Positions 1-11,684 of a DNA stretch of 63,434 nucleotides are shown here, piece after piece. Location: NCBI GenBank assembly GCA_001642005.1, contig LWCA01000065.1, forward strand, positions 1 through 63,434, written 5' to 3'. A program made the position numbers and the translations under genes. Origin of the DNA: Intoshia linei (lineage: Eukaryota > Orthonectida > Rhopaluridae). Every line of letters begins with the position of its first letter. The stretch's first letter is position 1. The notes below the pieces were generated by a model. That model searched no databases, was not told the DNA's origin, and worked only from the letters and a program-made list of their open reading frames with translations.

Positions 1-1
1 T

Positions 2-564
2 GATTATCATGTAACACTACCACGAAGGCAGATCAATTATAAAGCAAAATTTTTTGAAATTGTAGACAATGTACTAGTTACTTTAAGAGAATTATTTGCT
101 TTTATGGAAGAATACAATTTTTTCGAATTAATTGATATCACCAAATTCAATGAATTTTCTATTTTATTTCCGGCTCATCATATATCGGCGTTGAACTCAA
201 TATATTCTGATATTTTTGATATATCATCTTTAACTAGCGAATTATAATATATATACGCGATGAAGATTTTAAGAAATGTACCTCAATTCAGAAATTATTG
301 GAATATATATATAGAACTAATCTATTAAATGTCTTACCAGAGAGTGTAAAATGTATGGAATTATTACTCACTATCCCTATAACTTCGGTTTCTAATGAAA
401 AAAGTTTTTTGACGCTCAATAGAATTAGATCATATCTGAGGTGTATAATGGTGCAAGATAGACTCTCCAGTATGACCAGAATATCTATTGAAAAGAAATG
501 GAGATTAATGGAGAACTACATTCTTGGATTCTTGATGAGTTTGCCACTAAACCACGTTTATTAG
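2..564 (+). mobile_element. hAT-superfamily transposase relic (C-terminal part)
   Basis: Two coding-like stretches in different frames read as the C-terminal half of a hAT transposase of the ZMYM1-like kind. The first runs from base 2 to a stop at 245-247 and contains motifs such as LPRRQIN. The second is open from about 253 to 564 and carries the hAT dimerisation signature, readable as SNEKSFLTLNRIRSYLR followed by QDRLSSM. The stop plus frame change between them shows the copy is dead. The 5' end lies outside the window and no terminal repeat is visible downstream. Family assignment rests on recognised motifs, not a search. Confidence 0.8.
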
Positions 565-1862
565 AATATGTGTATAAATAATAGTTATAGATAATACAAT
601 TTAATTTAAAGTTAATTAATTGTAGTGATATTAAGTTTATATATGTTTCGTTTCTATGGTACTGTGTTGAGCACGAGTAACGTTTTGACCAAAGAGTCGC
701 CACTGATTACAATCCTTTGCAATATTGGTAAAATTAACCTGAAATATGTTTATAAAGTGCTGATTCCGTTAACCCTTAGACACCAGAGTACTTAGATCTG
801 AGTAATGGGCGTGTCGATTAGCTATTTTATTACTTAGTCTTAGAATATTAGTTATTGATACATAATTAGTATTTTTAAGTATTTATTGAATTGGAACTGA
901 ATATATATTATCACATTGAAAATAACAAAATAGGTTTTTATAATTTTATTTTTTGTGGAATTTATGATAAATGTTTCTAAAATGAAATAATATTCTTTAG
1001 AAGAGAAAAATATTTATTATATAATTATAATTTATATTAACATTTTTACATTGAATGCATTGGACACTACCATGTACTACCAAATTTATCTACACTGTTG
1101 TGTTTAGTATCAGAAAACCAAGGTTGATCTAAAATAAACGTAACTATAATATTCGTCAATAATGAACCCTAAACATCAGATTTTGTGATATTTACTGTTT
1201 AATAATAGATCTTGAGGAGCGAACCAATTTTATTAGATGCGGAGAATTATAATTATTCATTATTAATGCCTCTTAAATCTAGTATAATACACTATAATAT
1301 AGTGATTATATGTATTATTTACGATACTGTTAGTGATTTTAAAAACTACCAAACATTTATTTATTTAAACTTCTATCACTCATTTTATTTTTAATAAAAT
1401 TGTAATTTGGATGTTTGACCCTGAAGAATTCAATTTCTGTAAATGAAATTTGAGGTAAATATTACTCTAGAAAAACTATTAAAAAATGTGGTTTTTAATT
1501 ATAGGACTCTAAATTATTTACAATATTTATTTAGGTTAATTAAACGGTAACACACACATTCATTTAAATATATAACTTTAAATTTACATAATTTGCTGAC
1601 ATGATTAGTTTATAAAAATAATTCTTAAATTAAACTCTAATTTGAATCTAAAAAATATAGCTTCTTTCTTATTGACTAAAAATTGTTAAAGAATCACACA
1701 ATAACAACGATAGTTATTTTTCATTACTGACTTAATTACTCAACCGTAGAGTTACTATATTTTAATATTCATTGGTCTAAGTGTAAATAATATTAATTAA
1801 ATCCGCAATTGGAAACCGTTATATAATGAGTGCCAATATACCAAAAATATAAAATAAATTAC
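565..1862. other. Gene-poor stretch with a piggyBac-like terminus
   Basis: About 1.3 kb of AT-rich sequence without a gene I can support. At 769-810 a TTAA is followed by CCCTTAGACACC and later GAGTAATGGGCGTGTC. The same blocks recur at 6779 and, inverted, at 45013-45108, so this looks like an end of a piggyBac-type MITE. The missing last exon of TDP1 should lie in or beyond this stretch, but I could not find it. The 60-codon open frame at 1212-1394 has no recognisable content. Confidence 0.35.
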
Positions 1863-4275
1863 CATCTTGTGAATATTTTTTAAGAGGGATGTCGTACAAT
1901 AATGTATCAAAAGGTTCCTAGATTATAAATATTAACGAAAAAAAAACAAAAATGACACATTAATGAATGGGATTCAATTAATACGTATATTTGATACATA
2001 AATATATTGACCTTGTTCAGATCCGGATAAATTAAAACCCCAATTTCATAGGACCGAATTTGATATTTAAATGAATTTGTACGAATGTTTCCCCAAGCAG
2101 CTTTAGATAAATTTGCACTAAATGTACAATGTGCATTATATTATAAAACAAAAAATAAAATCAAAAATATTATGATTACCTGGTCAATATAAACCAATTA
2201 ATACTAGCCGGATCATTGCCATCGCTAAAAGAGACATACGTCTTAGCATGAGGAGAAAACATTGTTCGATTCAATCTATCGCTTTTCCAATCACTAAATA
2301 TTAAATTTACAAATCACAATCTGCCAATAAATCATACTATAACAAGTTTTGGACATATTGTTGAAATTGGTGAACTCGATGTCTATAAGGAAACATTATT
2401 CCAGACTGATAACCACATATACTAAACCTTATATTAGTCTCTGATGGATATATCTGAATTATACAGGATACAAAAGAAACAATTAAACAAAATAATGTAC
2501 CAATCGAAAATTATCCCAGCAATCTGTATTAAAACACTTTAAAAAATAAGACTGAATCCAATTGCCACCGGCCACATTTAAAGAACCAATGGAAGAGACT
2601 TGAGCAACTAAAAGTTTTTGGTCAAACTTCTTTTCTTTTAGCAATGATTTAACCAATTCTAATCCCCATTTTTCATGGTGAAATATACCTGGAACAGAAG
2701 AAATTAGCTTAACTCTAAAATTAAACAGATTATAATAATGCAACAAATAAAATGAACTTTTCGTCTGATAGAAAACAATGAGATATTTTGTCAATTATTG
2801 TATCCAATGGGTTAGGGTTAAATGTATATGTTTTCAAATATTTAGCTAATTCCCAAGCTAAATTTCCGCTTTCGACCGTATTTTTATTTATTTTCAATAG
2901 CGGAGATTTCCAAATACTAAAAATATTAAATTAGCGATAAAGTTAATCATAGCAGGGATAGTAGATCTGGTGACATGGGTATCATAAGAGTTGATACCCA
3001 TATTTTACATAAAAAGTTTACATTTATAAAAACGCCACTTACCCTTGAGTTGCATAGTTCCAATCTAATGGTACCATATTGGCAGTATAAATATACACAA
3101 TTATTCCTTCTTCGTACGACATTATGGACATTTTACTAAAAGAATAATAAAAAAAGCAAGAATATTTTCCTAAATTTCCAATTGATAAGGTCAATTTTCG
3201 AACAGCATCGTTATTTTTGTCAAGAATATATTAATTTCATAGCGGTTAATATTAATAGGATATTATGGAGTTATGGAATTTTTTTTAAGATATGGCTTTT
3301 ATTAAAAAAAATAAAATAACCATAACATAGTCAATAAAACGTAATAAAATTTGGCATTTTTTTAAACACTACTAAAGTTTATATTTGAAACGCCACTGCC
3401 TATAGTCCACCAAATCTCTAATAGTACATTACTATTAAAGTGGATCTGTGCGACTTGTAAGTCACTGATCTGTGTAAAACTAAATACCCCTTAAAGAAAT
3501 TTAATGATGACAGTTTTTCAGAAAACAAAACAAATTATAAACCTGTGATGAACTCCATAACTGTACGGCATATTGGGCTAAATTTAATATTAAATTAAAC
3601 TGTAGATATTTATATATGATGTATCCAGATCGAACTGCTCTATGATTCAAAAAATATTATAACCCACTCCAGTGTTCGACAAAAACAGTGGCCCAAATGC
3701 TTTGAATTTTTTTACATTTCATTTTTACTGAATATCACGTTATTTACTTATTCGCATGAATAATAAACATTTAACATCGTAAAAATCGTATTTTAATTTT
3801 ATTTTAAGTGAAAATACATGTTTACATCCCTTTTTGTGATTTTCAGTAATGTACTGAAAGATTTCATGTAGTATTCTTAAAAATAAAACAATCACAAGAA
3901 AATTTTCCAAGAATATTTTTGTATTCATAAGGGTCGTACTTCAAAATTTTAGCTACCCCTGGCCAACTTATTGGTGCAAATCAATCAGCATTAATCCAAT
4001 ATATCAATGAAAAGTTCATCTTATAGTATAACACTTATATTATCTGAGATGTACATAAATAAAATTATTTCTTCATGTGCAACTTTTTAAATACTTGCCG
4101 ATATGATGGAAACTACAGAAAATACTCAAATAAGGTCATAAAAAGGTAAATAACGAGTAATGTAACCATAGTGACGGTAAAAATTACATAAAAAACGGAT
4201 ACGTTTGGATATTTTTTCAAGGTAGAATCGATAATTTTGTAATTTTTATCAACAACCAGTATAGTATCAACAGTT
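1863..4275 (-). CDS. TDP1: Tyrosyl-DNA phosphodiesterase 1 (partial gene model)
   Basis: TDP1 removes topoisomerase I peptides and other adducts from DNA 3' ends in the nucleus. Eight phase-consistent exons were read on the minus strand: 4188-4275, 3543-3577, 3043-3135, 2758-2916, 2489-2714, 2344-2453, 2180-2293, 2012-2117, with a ninth at 1863-1917. The first HKN motif spans a splice junction (GVHH followed by SKM, residue line YEEG). The segments VSSIGSL and GIWKSP match family blocks, and the second motif reads SPHAKTY followed by SANLSKAAWG. The C-terminal YDIPL block is in the 1863-1917 exon. The N-terminal exon(s) and the last exon (expected to encode a PW-IPY block) were not found, so the gene is incomplete here. 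Introns range from 35 nt (2454-2488) to 610 nt. Both catalytic His/Lys pairs appear intact, so it could be functional. Confidence 0.85.
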
Positions 4276-5339
4276 CTAAAAATTAAATAAAAATTTTATT
4301 TTATTATCTAATAAATTAAAAACTCGGCCTCGGGAGAATTAGCTGTTTGTATAAAACATAACATTTAATCTAGTGTATAATAAAAAAAATTTCAAATTTG
4401 TACACTTTATACACATGTATAACCCTTTGACATAATGCGATGTTTTTTTATTATAGAACAAATGTAAAAATGATAAAAGCGAAATGTCACTTTTTTATAT
4501 GAACAATTACAATTATATAAACACGCCCATTAAATTGTGTTACGCATGGCGCACTATCAAAAGATCGTAAAAAAATAAACTTTATAACTAAACTAAATAT
4601 AGTAAATTGAATTGGATAAAAAATATTCTGGTGTTAACACCATAGAATATTTTTATTTTTTTTTGTAATATGATTTGTAAGTATAATATGGTATCTTAAT
4701 ATTTCAGTTTTAACTTCGGTCTGTAGTCTAAATTAAATGAACACAAAATAAACTAATGTAGTTAATGAATTATTTAATTTAAACTTAAACAAAATAAATA
4801 CGATCTTTTGATTTACGATCATGTGATTTACGATCATATGATTTACGATATTGTGAACGGACACGGTTACGCATAGGGCCACCGTTTTTAACTATTTTTT
4901 GGCACATTCTTGGGCAGATTTTGCAGATTGATAATACATTTTGCTGTAACAACAAAATTTAAAAATTATTGTTTTTCTGTTAAATTTTCTTTAATTTAAT
5001 TTAATTTTTGTTAGTTAAAAGTACAATTTGAATAAATTAAAAAATAAATTTCAACTCCACGCATATGTGGAGTTTTTAATATTTTAGATTTTAAAATTAC
5101 ACACATAGGCGAAGTTTTTTGTCAAAGGTATAAGGATTATATTACCAACTTAATAAAAATGTAATACATATACACAGCATGTGTGCCTATTTATCGATGC
5201 AGGAGTTCAAGAATCAATAATTTTACAAAATTTGCTATAAATAAATAATTATTAAATGTTAAATCTTGCAGATGTAAAAATCTGCAGTGATGATGAGTGA
5301 TGATTTCCAATCTAGAATCTAGATTTAACCTCATACTCA
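4276..5339. other. Intergenic/5' intron stretch with small repeats
   Basis: No gene recognised. Holds one copy of the CTCTGCCGAGGG-type repeat end (about 4323-4375, degenerate), the element at 4548-4865, three tandem copies of a ~15-bp unit TGATTTACGATCATR at 4808-4853, and a small hairpin around 5055-5074 (ACTCCAC...GTGGAGT). An N-terminal TDP1 exon may be hidden here. Confidence 0.4.
4548..4865. mobile_element. ~318-bp non-autonomous element with internal palindrome
   Basis: The segment is flanked by identical 9-bp direct repeats GTTACGCAT (4539-4547 and 4866-4874), as expected of a target duplication of 8-9 bp. Near the left end is CAAAAGATCGTA and near the right end its inverted counterpart TACGATCTTTTG. 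In the middle (4622-4651) is a near-perfect 30-bp palindrome built on GGTGTTAACACC, which recurs at 17941 and 19681. The block 4650-4740 reappears in reverse orientation at 19585-19700. No coding capacity. The superfamily is uncertain. Confidence 0.5.
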
Positions 5340-5815
5340 TAATTCACAAAATTAGTTAATGCAAGTAAAGCTTAAACAAAGTAAAGAGAAATATAGTCCT
5401 ATGGACATTTATAATTGCGATGAGACAAACCTGTTTTTCAAAAATTCTAATTCTAGAACATACGTTTTATCAAATAGTGATAAATCTTGTGGAAAATAAT
5501 GGAAAAGTCACAGATGAATTCCCTGCGTATGATGAAAACGACTATAGTGACGATGAATTCATCGATTCTTTCATACCGCCCATAAAAGAAGACACCAATC
5601 ATAAAGACAGTATTGATTATTCTACCTGTAGTTAAATCGACATAGAAGATGACATTATATCTAGAATGGAGGCTTTAGTATGTATCGATAAACTAGAAAA
5701 ATTCTTTATTTCTGATAACTTAAATGGCTTAATCGCATTACAAGCGATGAAAGAAACTATATTAATAAAAGACTCAAAACATGTAATTTATGTAAAATAT
5801 GTAATTTTCATGTAA
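5340..5815 (+). pseudogene. pogo/Tigger-type DDE transposase relic
   Basis: The frame around 5370-5490 reads KEKYSPMDIYNCDETNLFFK, the first catalytic-Asp block of Tigger/pogo transposases. It stops after SCGK at about 5491. A second frame (5497-5635) is acidic, and a third (5640-5815) reads like the family's C-terminal helix (ALVCIDKLEKFF). The middle of the DDE domain is missing and there are stops and frame changes, so the copy is dead. Related short elements with CAGT...ACTG ends and TA duplications occur at 42065, 47291 and 58993. This transposase family is a plausible past mobiliser of them (inference). Confidence 0.7.
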
Positions 5816-7879
5816 GTTGCTGTTCGTTAAATTGAGGTTTGACTATATATTATAATTTATAATAGTCATTTTTTGGTAATTCATTAATTGTTTTGTTAAA
5901 TTGTAAGGATGAATTAATGTTATGTCGAATAGACCAAAAGAATTTAAATCTAAATTTTAGACAGAACATTGTTAATAATTTCTTCAGCCCAATTCGGTAT
6001 TAACACAGCACTGAGGCACACATCATTAATCAGCACACTGATAAAAACAAATCTTTTTAATTTGTAAAATATACCGTGATGTTTTGTTAGCATTAGACAT
6101 TAACCAGTCCAATTCGATAATAAAATTGAACTAAAATAAGTAAAGTAATTTTTATAGCAATAATTTAAACTTTAAGAAGTATAGAGTAGTACTTTGTAAT
6201 TGATAAATTAATTTAATGAATCAAAAAATACACATAAAAAAAAATTAAACATTTACATGTATAGCTTGAACCAATTTGTATTCGTTATTGTTGAGTATAT
6301 CTATGAATAAATATATCAATATATTATACAATCAAATTGGCAAAAATTTAGTAAAAACTTGCGAAAAATTATCATTTTGAGCCACTAAAAGTGTCTGAAA
6401 ATTTGACTTTTTAGACGGTATTTTTTAAAAAAAGAGCTTATCGGCTACATCATTGTACAAACAGTAGATAGCTCTTCCGAGGGAGCACATTCTACGTATA
6501 TAACGTTCTACGTATGATTTGTATGCATTATTTTAAAGAAATAATTTACCTTAAAAAATAATTAACAGTGCTTTTTTGTATAAGTTCTGGAAATATCTAT
6601 TAGGTATGATTTTTATTATTAATTATAATTTATAAGACTTGTGTTTTTTCCATTTAAAAAAAGGATACTTTGATTTTTTGACTGAAGATGCAAATTTAGG
6701 GGAGAAGAATTTATTTTATTTGCTGCACCGAAAAAAACGTATTATTTGTTTTCTAAATTTCTGGAATTGTTAGTTTTCTTAACCCTTAGACACCAAAATA
6801 CATATGTGACATTTTAAATATGACAAAATAAAAATGAAGTATCATATATGAGATTTCAATTTATTTATTTATTTCTAATAAATTAATTGTTAATTTATTA
6901 CTATTTTTTGTTATGATTCATATTTTATGATGTACACATTTTGTTAGATTTGCTAGAGACGTGCTTATTTGTAAAATTTCATTTTTTTTGTTTATTTTTA
7001 TTTCAACTATTTCAATTATTAGTTTTTGTAAAATTTCATGTTAAAAAATAACCAAAGTGTCTAAGGCAGGTTTCTTAATCTTTTCTAAATTTATGACCCC
7101 GTTAGCCAGATCAATTTTTCCAGCGCCCTGTAAAAATAAAAAATTATACAGTAAAACCTCCTTTATTCGCTAATTGTTGCATTATTTCGATTTTATTATT
7201 TAACTTAGCTCTCTGTAGAGTTAGGCACTGTTTTTATGATGTACATATCATTAATATTTTTATAATTAATATTTGTCAATTACCATTAAAATATTTATAT
7301 TATAAAATACTATATTATATATTTCCCCTGCTCGGGTGCCAAAGGAATATTAATCGAATCGAATTAATTTTGTTGCCAATCATTATTATTTACCACCCTT
7401 ATCAAAATATCAAAAGTACTTTCTCAATTTCAAAAATTTTCTTGTTTTTGAACCGCCTAATGTATACCAATCCAAAAAAATACCTTTTACTGACAAAGTA
7501 TCAGATAGATTTTCATAACCTTTCATATCAATATTATTCAAGTAAATCCGATCATAGCTCATATTAAAATGATTAATATGACTTATTTAAGCAGAAAATT
7601 TTAACAATAAAAATATTTAAATAAGCATAACTTCATTAAATATGAAGTTAACCTTAAATTAATAATATTTTCAATATGGTTTGAATCAACCGCTTGATTT
7701 AACGTCAATCATTCAAGTCGATTGAATAATAATGACATATCGTGTACTGATTTAAACTTTAAATTTTAAAGTAATTTAGCTAAAAATATTTGTCTCTCGG
7801 TATTATTCCGTTTATGTATTTGAAAGTAAATGGAGTCGAGTTTTAAAAATTCCATATTTTTACTATAGTTTATCGAGGG
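5816..7879. other. Repeat-rich intergenic stretch
   Basis: No gene recognised. Contains a CTCTGCCGAGGG-type terminus (6450-6490, TAGCTCTTCCGAGGG) and the piggyBac-like MITE at 6779-7060. A hAT-like end, CAGGTTTCTTAATC, lies at about 7066. The small open frames (for example 7370-7567) have no family resemblance. Confidence 0.4.
6779..7060. mobile_element. piggyBac-like MITE
   Basis: Starts TTAA-CCCTTAGACACC at 6779 and ends with an inverted partner reading GTGTCTAAGG at about 7047-7060. TTAA followed by CCC is the piggyBac-type arrangement. About 280 bp, no coding sequence. The right boundary seems to be overrun by a hAT-like end (CAGGTTTCTTAATC), so the right TTAA cannot be assigned securely. 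Confidence 0.45.
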
Positions 7880-8590
7880 TGTTGTTTCAACTGAAATTTT
7901 ATTTTCAGAAATTCAGTACTTCAAAGTCAAAAATACATTCTATTATCCTTATTTAAATTAAAATTCAAAGCAGTCCTAGAATTATAAAAAATACACAATC
8001 TGATAATGATTTTAAAATCGTCAACAATATAATTAATTTCAATATGTTATACTCTTACGATTAATACCCAAATTACCACTTTTTTAAGAAATGAAAATAG
8101 ACTTAGAATTTAAAAAAAATAATAGAGTTAATACAGTTTTACTTAGTTAACATACTCATAAAATTTAAAAGTGACGCCTTCATATTCAAAAAAGCTTTTT
8201 AGCAAAAAAGAATTAATTTTTTTTTATTTCTAAACCATTTTCAACTTGTAAAATTTAAAATAATTAACGGTTCTACAATTAAAAATTTTTTTTATTCTGA
8301 TACAGCTTCTTCCAGTTGATAAAGATACAAAATTTCAACCCCATAAATCTACGCATTTCCGGTGAAAAATCATTTTTAATATATTATCAACTAATATTTT
8401 TCAAATGTGCATTGAATGTCTACATATTTCAATAATGAGATATGGATGGAAATCTCATAAATTGTTTCCTTCGGTTTTTTCATTGTTACGCAATTTTTCA
8501 TTTTAAAAAAATTTTGTTGCAGTTTCAAAAATTTCAACTAGGTGTTTATTTCTACAAAGTACATACTAGTCAACCTAGTTGACTACAAAG
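7880..8590 (+). repeat. Repeat family A copy (~0.7 kb, internally periodic)
   Basis: Matches other copies at 10448, 16590, 18525, 60690 (+) and 51655, 59240 (-). Recognisable blocks are CAAAGTCAAAAA, AGTCCTAGAATT, GATTTTAAAATC, AGCTTCTTCCAGTTGATA and AAATTTCAACCCC. The terminal block here reads TACTAGTCAACCTAGT. Non-coding. Confidence 0.6.
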
Positions 8591-8732
8591 TAGTAAGGGT
8601 GCGAGTACCATTATGTACGAATTTATGAAAAAAAGTTTAAAAATAAAATGAATAAATTAACGTGTATTATACATTTACATACATAACAAAATTTAATTTA
8701 ATTACAATGGCAAACTACAAATTTAGACAATT

Positions 8733-9665
8733 TTACAGAGACATGAATTTAAAAACACAATATTTAAATTCGTTGGAAGAAAAAACATAGGTGAGGGTGT
8801 TGAGAAGTGTATTAAAATATACACAAAAAAGGCAAATTTGATAATATGTCGGATCAATATAAACGACCACTTTAAAATATGAAAACAAAAGCACTATATT
8901 GATGGGTAGCCAAAGGATAAAATAGACACTGCACATGAGCATGACAAATTTTGATATATTTTTGCGTATATGTTCCGATTGTTTAGTCATGCTATGATCA
9001 ACAAAACGCCAATTTGCATTTCCAGCAATTATTTGTTTTTCGGTTTTGTGAATATTGGATAAAATTTTGAATTTACTCAGAATACTGTGATAGCAAAACA
9101 TATGAATAATCATTGGTAAAATAAAAACTATGATAAATATAAGCAATCCATACATTACACCTATAGTAAAGTTGTCATTACTGAAATTTGGACCAATTAA
9201 TAAATTACCATGATTTGTTAAAGTAATAATAGTGTTTTGTAAAGATAAAAACCCACTAATTAAGGCACAATTTATCAGTACTACCACGTAATGTTTCAAA
9301 CTAATATATTTATGATAAAATATTGTATGGCATACAATCATGTATCTTTCAATACTTATTATCATTACAATATGATTTGAAAAGTATAAAAGAAACCACA
9401 AGATTACTCTAGATTCAATAAATATTGCCAATAATATATCATAAATGCCACAAATGTGAATAGATTCACTAGTTTTCGAATTTCTCCAATAATTTTCGAT
9501 TCCGTATATCATCGATGATAATGTGTTTACTATTGCTAGACACAATATTAATTTTTGAGATTTTGAGTTTGAAAAATTTTTTCGGTATTTTATAAAAATG
9601 AATAGTACAAATGATCCAATTAATATTCCACTAAATCCAAATGGTATGTATAATACTTTCACAAT
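8733..9665 (-). CDS. Rhodopsin-family (class A-like) G-protein-coupled receptor
   Basis: A single long exon encodes about 310 residues with seven hydrophobic segments. Seen: a Cys before TM3 (HICGIYD); IERYMIVC at the end of TM3 (ERY in place of DRY); LWLPIN in TM6 (the CWxP position); and LLNTLTY in TM7 (the NPxxY position with the Pro missing). The protein ends only a few residues after TM7, so there is almost no cytoplasmic tail. There is no ATG at the 5' end. The frame begins right after TTTATTTAG, a good 3' splice site (9666-9668), and enters TM1 immediately, so an upstream exon with the start and extracellular N terminus is missing from the model. TM2 has Asn where the conserved Asp is usual. 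Ligand unknown; a peptide receptor is only a guess. Confidence 0.8.
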   Translation of the reverse strand: MVKVLYIPFGFSGILIGSFVLFIFIKYRKNFSNSKSQKLILCLAIVNTLSSMIYGIENYWRNSKTSESIHICGIYDILLAIFIESRVILWFLLYFSNHIVMIISIERYMIVCHTIFYHKYISLKHYVVVLINCALISGFLSLQNTIITLTNHGNLLIGPNFSNDNFTIGVMYGLLIFIIVFILPMIIHMFCYHSILSKFKILSNIHKTEKQIIAGNANWRFVDHSMTKQSEHIRKNISKFVMLMCSVYFILWLPINIVLLFSYFKVVVYIDPTYYQICLFCVYFNTLLNTLTYVFSSNEFKYCVFKFMSL

Positions 9666-11684
9666 CTAAATAAATATTATAGTAAATTAAAACCATTGAA
9701 TTTCAGACTTAATGTTAATAATAGGCCCCATTAATCTTATAAACGAGATTCTCGTTACGAGTGTACTTATAACTTGGGTTTTATGAGTTACGTCAAACGA
9801 TTACGTTATTTTGTTAAATTTAAATGTATACAAAAAATTTAACAATCCATTTATTTACATGTCAATTTAGATTATCTCATTTAGTGGTTTCGAGACTTTT
9901 TACTGTTGCTGAAAACTCAAAATTAGTTAAACATTTGGCGGCATACTTAATATGTAAAAAAATTTCTTAACACTTCAAATCGATTTTCCTGAAAAAATTG
10001 AAAAATAAAAACGAATATAGCATACAACACAAACATACATTCAGGCATAAATATATATCGTAAAATGTAAAATTTAAAGTGAAATGTGTACTTGATACAT
10101 TTGATAAGTATGATATATGAAGTATAGACATTGAAATTAATCAGCCTGTATTTTTTATTAATTTACAAACATTTATGTTATGTATGTATTTATAAAATTC
10201 TAAGACTAGTAGTTATTGAAATAAACGTAACACACACACAAACAATTATTGCATATCATATTATACAAGTAAGGATTATAAATTTAATTTTTATGAAGCC
10301 ACAATTTCCAGTGACCTAAAAAAATGTATAAGAAAATTCATTTTTGTAAAAAGTTTGTTTAACATAAATAAATAAGGGTGTTTACTTAAATCCAACCATT
10401 TTTACTAAAAATCAAAATTTACAAACACTAACAGGAAAAATTCAGTTTTGAAAAAGTCCACATTTCAATTACAGTTTTTTCCGGGATATAATAAGATAAC
10501 TTTCAAAACTAACATTTTACGGGTCAAAAACTGCAATTGTCCTTTTTTGAAAATCAAACGAGTTGGAGAATTTAAAAAAATATATACGCTGATACGGATT
10601 TTAAATCATAAACATTATCATAAATTTAAATTTAAAAAAAATATATCTTCAGGGCCAATAACCCCAAACAACCCTTTTTTTTTAATGAAATCTGCCCTAG
10701 AATTTAAACAAATTTACAGGTGGTACAGTTGTATCCTGTTAACACACACAAAAAATTTCAATCAGTACAGTTGTATCCTGTTAACACACATAAAAAATTT
10801 CAATCCGAATAAGTGACGACCTTCACGGTAAAAAAAGCATTTAATTTCATATATTTTTTTTCCGAAATATTTTATTAAAACAAAAAGTGTGAAATAATTA
10901 ACGGCTCTAAAATTAATAAATAAGATTATTTTGATACAGCTTATTCCAGTTGATATAAATACAAAATTTCAACCCCAGAAATCTACCATTCATCGGTAAA
11001 AAATAATTTTTCAAATTATTATCAAATGAAATATTAAAATTGGATGAAAAAATTTTTCCGTAAAGAAACCCAAAAAATGGTATTATGGTACGCAGTACGT
11101 ACCAGAAAAATTACAGTTTAATCATACAAAAACGTAATAATGTAAACAAAAATTGCACTACCTGGTGTACTACCATTTAGCTGGTTATTTAATATATATT
11201 CGCATATGGTGTATAGATTATCGGCTTATATCTATGCTAGAATTTTATTTAACAATTTATGACCGAATTTTAATTGTTCAAATTTCGTAAAAATTCATGA
11301 GTTAAGAATCTATACTTTACATTGTCTATATACAGATTTTTTACCTAAAGTAACAGTTAAAGAGAAATGATTAATGTTAACCCTTTAAAAATGAAATAAA
11401 GTGTTGATTTCCTAGTAGGCTTATCTTTTGTCACGCGTGTTTTAGAAGCGTCGATTTTCAAATTTTGCAATACAAAAAATAACGTAAAAGAATTTGGTTA
11501 AAATAAGGTAACCAAATTATAAAACAAATCAATGACAAACTAAAATGCGTAAAAATTACCGATCGTACTACTTCGTATTTTGACAAGTGCTTCATTGTAA
11601 AAGATTTTTAAATTGTTTATTTTTGAAAAATAAAATATAATACTAGCACATATATTTATTTTAACAGAATAGTAAACAAAATTG
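9666..11684. other. Intergenic stretch with repeat family A
   Basis: No gene recognised between the GPCR and RPL5. The first exon of the GPCR should lie in the left part. The frame at 10448-10816 is the repeat copy annotated separately, not a gene. At 11381 GTTAACCCTTT resembles a piggyBac-type end but has no partner that I can see. Confidence 0.4.
10440..11060 (+). repeat. Repeat family A copy
   Basis: Carries the ordered blocks of the family: AATTACAGTTTTTTCCGGG, GGGTCAAAAACTGCAATTG, AATCAAACGAGTTGGAGA, GCTGATACGGATTTTAAA, TATATCTTCAGGGCC, and GGTGGTACAGTTGTATCCTG followed by AACACACA. The last block is duplicated in tandem here (10721-10746 and 10766-10789). The CTCTGCC end is not visible in this copy. 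Confidence 0.65.

Noticed and set aside
1212-1394. Last exon of TDP1 or a small gene
   Set aside because: Wrong strand for TDP1 and no recognisable motif.
10448-10816. 122-codon open frame
   Set aside because: It lies wholly in a copy of repeat family A, with the same sequence at other loci carrying stops.
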